A stretch of 8,528 nucleotides of DNA from positions 1 to 8,528 of the forward strand of contig CAJWIZ010000023.1 in assembly GCA_913041805.1 (NCBI GenBank), in the 5' to 3' direction. This stretch comes from an uncultured Prochlorococcus sp. (lineage in GTDB: Bacteria; Cyanobacteriota; Cyanobacteriia; PCC-6307; Cyanobiaceae). This document shows positions 6,939 through 8,528 of the stretch, one piece after another. Position 1 is the first letter of the stretch. Every line of letters starts with the position of its first letter. The position numbers were made by a program, and so were the translations under genes. The notes under the pieces were generated by a model. That model had not been told where the DNA came from. It did no database searches and saw only the letters and a list, made by a program, of their open reading frames with translations.

Positions 6939-7136
6939 TTAGGCGTAAGGGAGCATCAGACTCACGTTGTCTGCATCCCGATCATCTACAACGGCTTTTG
7001 TAGCAAGATGTCGCTTTAGTTTAGGACTCTTATGGTCAAGCAAATGATTGCGGAAGGCTCGACGACGCATGAATTTGCCTGTGCCAGTTGCCTGGAATCG
7101 CTTTGCAGCTGCTTTGCGGGTCTTTAGCTTTGGCAT
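6939..7136 (-). CDS. rpmI: Large ribosomal subunit protein bL35
   Basis: 65 residues beginning [20 protein letters not shown], the standard bL35 N-terminus, followed by the basic [23 protein letters not shown] and ending [12 protein letters not shown] at 7154 would add six residues (MCLQKD) but is rejected because the family starts at MPK. AGAAGG sits only two bases before the ATG at 7136, unusually close for a Shine-Dalgarno. It is the first gene of the rpmI-rplT pair. A strong inverted repeat lies just upstream in its leader. Confidence 0.99.
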   Translation of the reverse strand: MPKLKTRKAAAKRFQATGTGKFMRRRAFRNHLLDHKSPKLKRHLATKAVVDDRDADNVSLMLPYA

Positions 7137-7204
7137 GTCCTTCTGCAAGCACAATCAGCAACATTACTTGCTTAACCTGCTTCTAGCCAACTAATGCTGA
7201 TTGT
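7137..7204 (-). promoter_or_regulatory. Structured leader of rpmI-rplT: 10-bp inverted repeat with possible pseudoknot
   Basis: On the minus-strand transcript, ACAATCAGCA (7204-7195) is perfectly complementary to TGCTGATTGT (7160-7151), separated by 34 bases. GCAAG inside the loop (7171-7167) can pair with CTTGC (7149-7145), which lies between the stem and the AGAAGG/ATG start of rpmI. The pairings cross, so they form a pseudoknot or alternative folds. In E. coli, L20 represses rpmI-rplT through a leader pseudoknot (established). That this leader is such an element is inference. A TATACG hexamer at 7212-7207 (minus) may be a -10 box, but it would place the transcription start inside or very near the 5' arm, so the true start must be mapped. 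Confidence 0.45.
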
Positions 7205-7248
7205 TTCGTATAGCAGAGGTAGCAGTTTCCATTGTGTTTTTTAGTTGA

Positions 7249-8528
7249 ATGATTCTTTCAAAGCTAAGTCTGAGTGCATTTTTTCTAAGCATTCCTGCCT
7301 TTATAGCTGGATGCAGTGCGGAGCATTTAGGTGTATCAGAACTTGGAGCTTTATCTACCTATAAAGAAGAACTTGCAGCAAAGCAGCAAAAATTTCATGC
7401 CAAATCTTTGCTTCTGGTTGGGTTGGAATCATATTTGGGACGTGAAACAACCTATGCCAAATCTGCCCAGGAATTGCATCTGAAGAGCGCAGGTAAGGCT
7501 TTGATATTGAAAGATGCAAATGGGCTTGTTCACAAATCTGTTGAGATAACTATTGCTTGGAGAAAAGTTTCTTTGTTGAACCCTCTCAAAGTGGCAAGGC
7601 AAGTGGCTGGGCCTTTTGCAAGTTTTGAGTCTGCGCAACGTTTGGCTTTGAGTCTCAAAAAAAAAGGGATCACTGCGCAGATTGCTCATCCTAAAGATTG
7701 GGAGCTCTGGGTTTCTCAAGGCGTAAAGGTCCCTAAGGAACTTGGTTTTGTCACTTGGAATAAGACGATTACTTCAGAGATAAAGCCTGTGTTGAAAGGC
7801 CTGACTGGAGAATTACTTTTGTCTGGTCCTGTAGAAATTGAAGCTCCCGATGGTTTGCAGTTAAAGAATGGCGTTTTTTCTGGTCCTTTTTTGCTTCAAG
7901 CTGATGCTTATGGAAGTTGGACCCTGATAGAGGAAGTTCCTCTGGAGCGCTATTTATTAGGAGTAGTGCCTTATGAAATTGGTGCTGGTGCGCCTATATC
8001 TGCACTCGCAGCACAAGCTGTATTGGCTCGTACTTGGGCATTGGCCAATAGCAATCGTTTTGAGATTGATGGTTATAACTTATGCAGCGATACCCAATGC
8101 CAGGTCTATAAAGACCCTAGTAGAGCTAGTGAACGCGTAAGAAATGCGATATCGAAAACTTCAGGCCGATATTTGACTTGGAAAAATAAGCCAATTCATG
8201 CTGTTTATCATGCAAGTAATGGAGGTGTAATGGCTTCAGGAAATGAGGCATGGTCCATGTCTCCATTGCCATATTTGAAAGCTCAATTAGATGGATCTAA
8301 TAAATGGATTGATCGTTTTGAAATGCCACTGCAAACTACTTCAGGAGTAAATGATCTTTTGCAACAAGTAGAAGGAGCCTATGGAAATTCTCATTCACGT
8401 TTTCGATGGACTCGTATTTTTACTTCTGAAGATTTAAAAAATTTCTTGACTTCTTTTAAGAAAGCAAATGCTTCCCCTAGTCATGTACGTGTTTTGGAAC
8501 GTGGAGATAGTGGAAGAGTAATTGCTTT
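7249..8528 (+). CDS. SpoIID/LytB-domain putative lipoprotein, peptidoglycan-acting (3' end outside window)
   Basis: The frame is open from ATG 7249 to the window end (426 codons plus two bases). An in-frame TGA at 7246-7248 precludes an upstream start. Residues 1-22 form a lipoprotein signal: K5, a hydrophobic core and the lipobox IAGC with C22 as the predicted lipidated residue. A segment near 115-165 (VAGPFASFESAQRLALSLKKKGITAQIA) looks like a SPOR-type glycan-binding repeat. The SpoIID domain covers about 225-330: LERYLLGVVPYEIGAGAPISALAAQAVLARTWAL, with E243 at the position of the catalytic glutamate of SpoIID lytic transglycosylases. LCSDTQCQVY (C279, C284) and HASNGGVMASGNEAWSMSPLPYL follow. 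The tail near the edge (SEDLKNFLTSF) resembles the usual C-terminal part. The family acts on stem-peptide-free glycan in sporulation, but cyanobacteria do not sporulate, so a role in cell-wall remodelling or division is inferred. Divergent from rpmI. Confidence 0.9.
   Translation, partial: MILSKLSLSAFFLSIPAFIAGCSAEHLGVSELGALSTYKEELAAKQQKFHAKSLLLVGLESYLGRETTYAKSAQELHLKSAGKALILKDANGLVHKSVEITIAWRKVSLLNPLKVARQVAGPFASFESAQRLALSLKKKGITAQIAHPKDWELWVSQGVKVPKELGFVTWNKTITSEIKPVLKGLTGELLLSGPVEIEAPDGLQLKNGVFSGPFLLQADAYGSWTLIEEVPLERYLLGVVPYEIGAGAPISALAAQAVLARTWALANSNRFEIDGYNLCSDTQCQVYKDPSRASERVRNAISKTSGRYLTWKNKPIHAVYHASNGGVMASGNEAWSMSPLPYLKAQLDGSNKWIDRFEMPLQTTSGVNDLLQQVEGAYGNSHSRFRWTRIFTSEDLKNFLTSFKKANASPSHVRVLERGDSGRVIA

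Noticed and set aside
7137..7154. TTG-initiated six-residue N-terminal extension of bL35
   Set aside because: bL35 proteins begin at MPKxKT, which is at 7136.
7429..7719. Minus-strand ORF of 96 codons
   Set aside because: It lies entirely inside the SpoIID-family gene on the plus strand, which has clear domains and stays open to the window end.

Overview
This window looks like chromosomal core sequence from a marine picocyanobacterium, most likely a low-light Prochlorococcus or a close relative. The reasons are the moderately AT-rich composition, the tight gene packing, and the mix of oxygenic-photosynthesis genes (sulfolipid synthesis, a Psb34-like photosystem II assembly protein, a Ycf37-like TPR protein) with housekeeping genes of cyanobacterial type. 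The taxon is inferred from protein character; no database search was possible. I see no transposase, integrase, CRISPR array, phage gene, tRNA or rRNA.

Layout. Bases 1-1179 (+) are the C-terminal part of glycine decarboxylase P protein (gcvP), cut by the window edge. An 86-residue unrecognised small protein follows at 1322-1582 (+). It converges on sqdX (1586-2734, -), and both stop codons lie inside one palindrome. Reading leftward on the minus strand come thiG (4263-5087), a 55-residue Psb34-like membrane protein (4018-4185), sqdB (2767-3960) and sqdX. These four are co-directional and closely spaced. A conserved-looking protein of unknown function (5193-5768, +) is divergent from thiG and overlaps by 33 bases the 3' end of a Ycf37-like TPR gene (5736-6293, -). 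After a 239-base AT-rich gap come rplT (6533-6880, -) and rpmI (6939-7136, -). Divergent from rpmI, a SpoIID/LytB-family lipoprotein starts at 7249 (+) and runs off the right edge.

How the genes fit together. SqdB makes UDP-sulfoquinovose and SqdX transfers the sugar to diacylglycerol, so the pair makes the thylakoid sulfolipid SQDG. The Psb34-like gene just upstream and the Ycf37-like gene nearby are tied to assembly of photosystems II and I, so the middle of the window has a thylakoid-biogenesis flavour. ThiG (thiamine thiazole synthesis), GcvP (glycine cleavage) and L35/L20 (large ribosomal subunit) are housekeeping.

Most interesting points: (1) the Psb34-like gene, which is hidden under a longer spurious ORF on the other strand; (2) a perfect 10-bp inverted repeat in the rpmI leader, with a possible pseudoknot, which may be an r-protein autoregulatory element; (3) the palindrome that encodes Ala-Ala-stop on both strands for two converging genes; (4) the unnamed 191-residue and 86-residue proteins. 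I found no convincing new multi-gene system.
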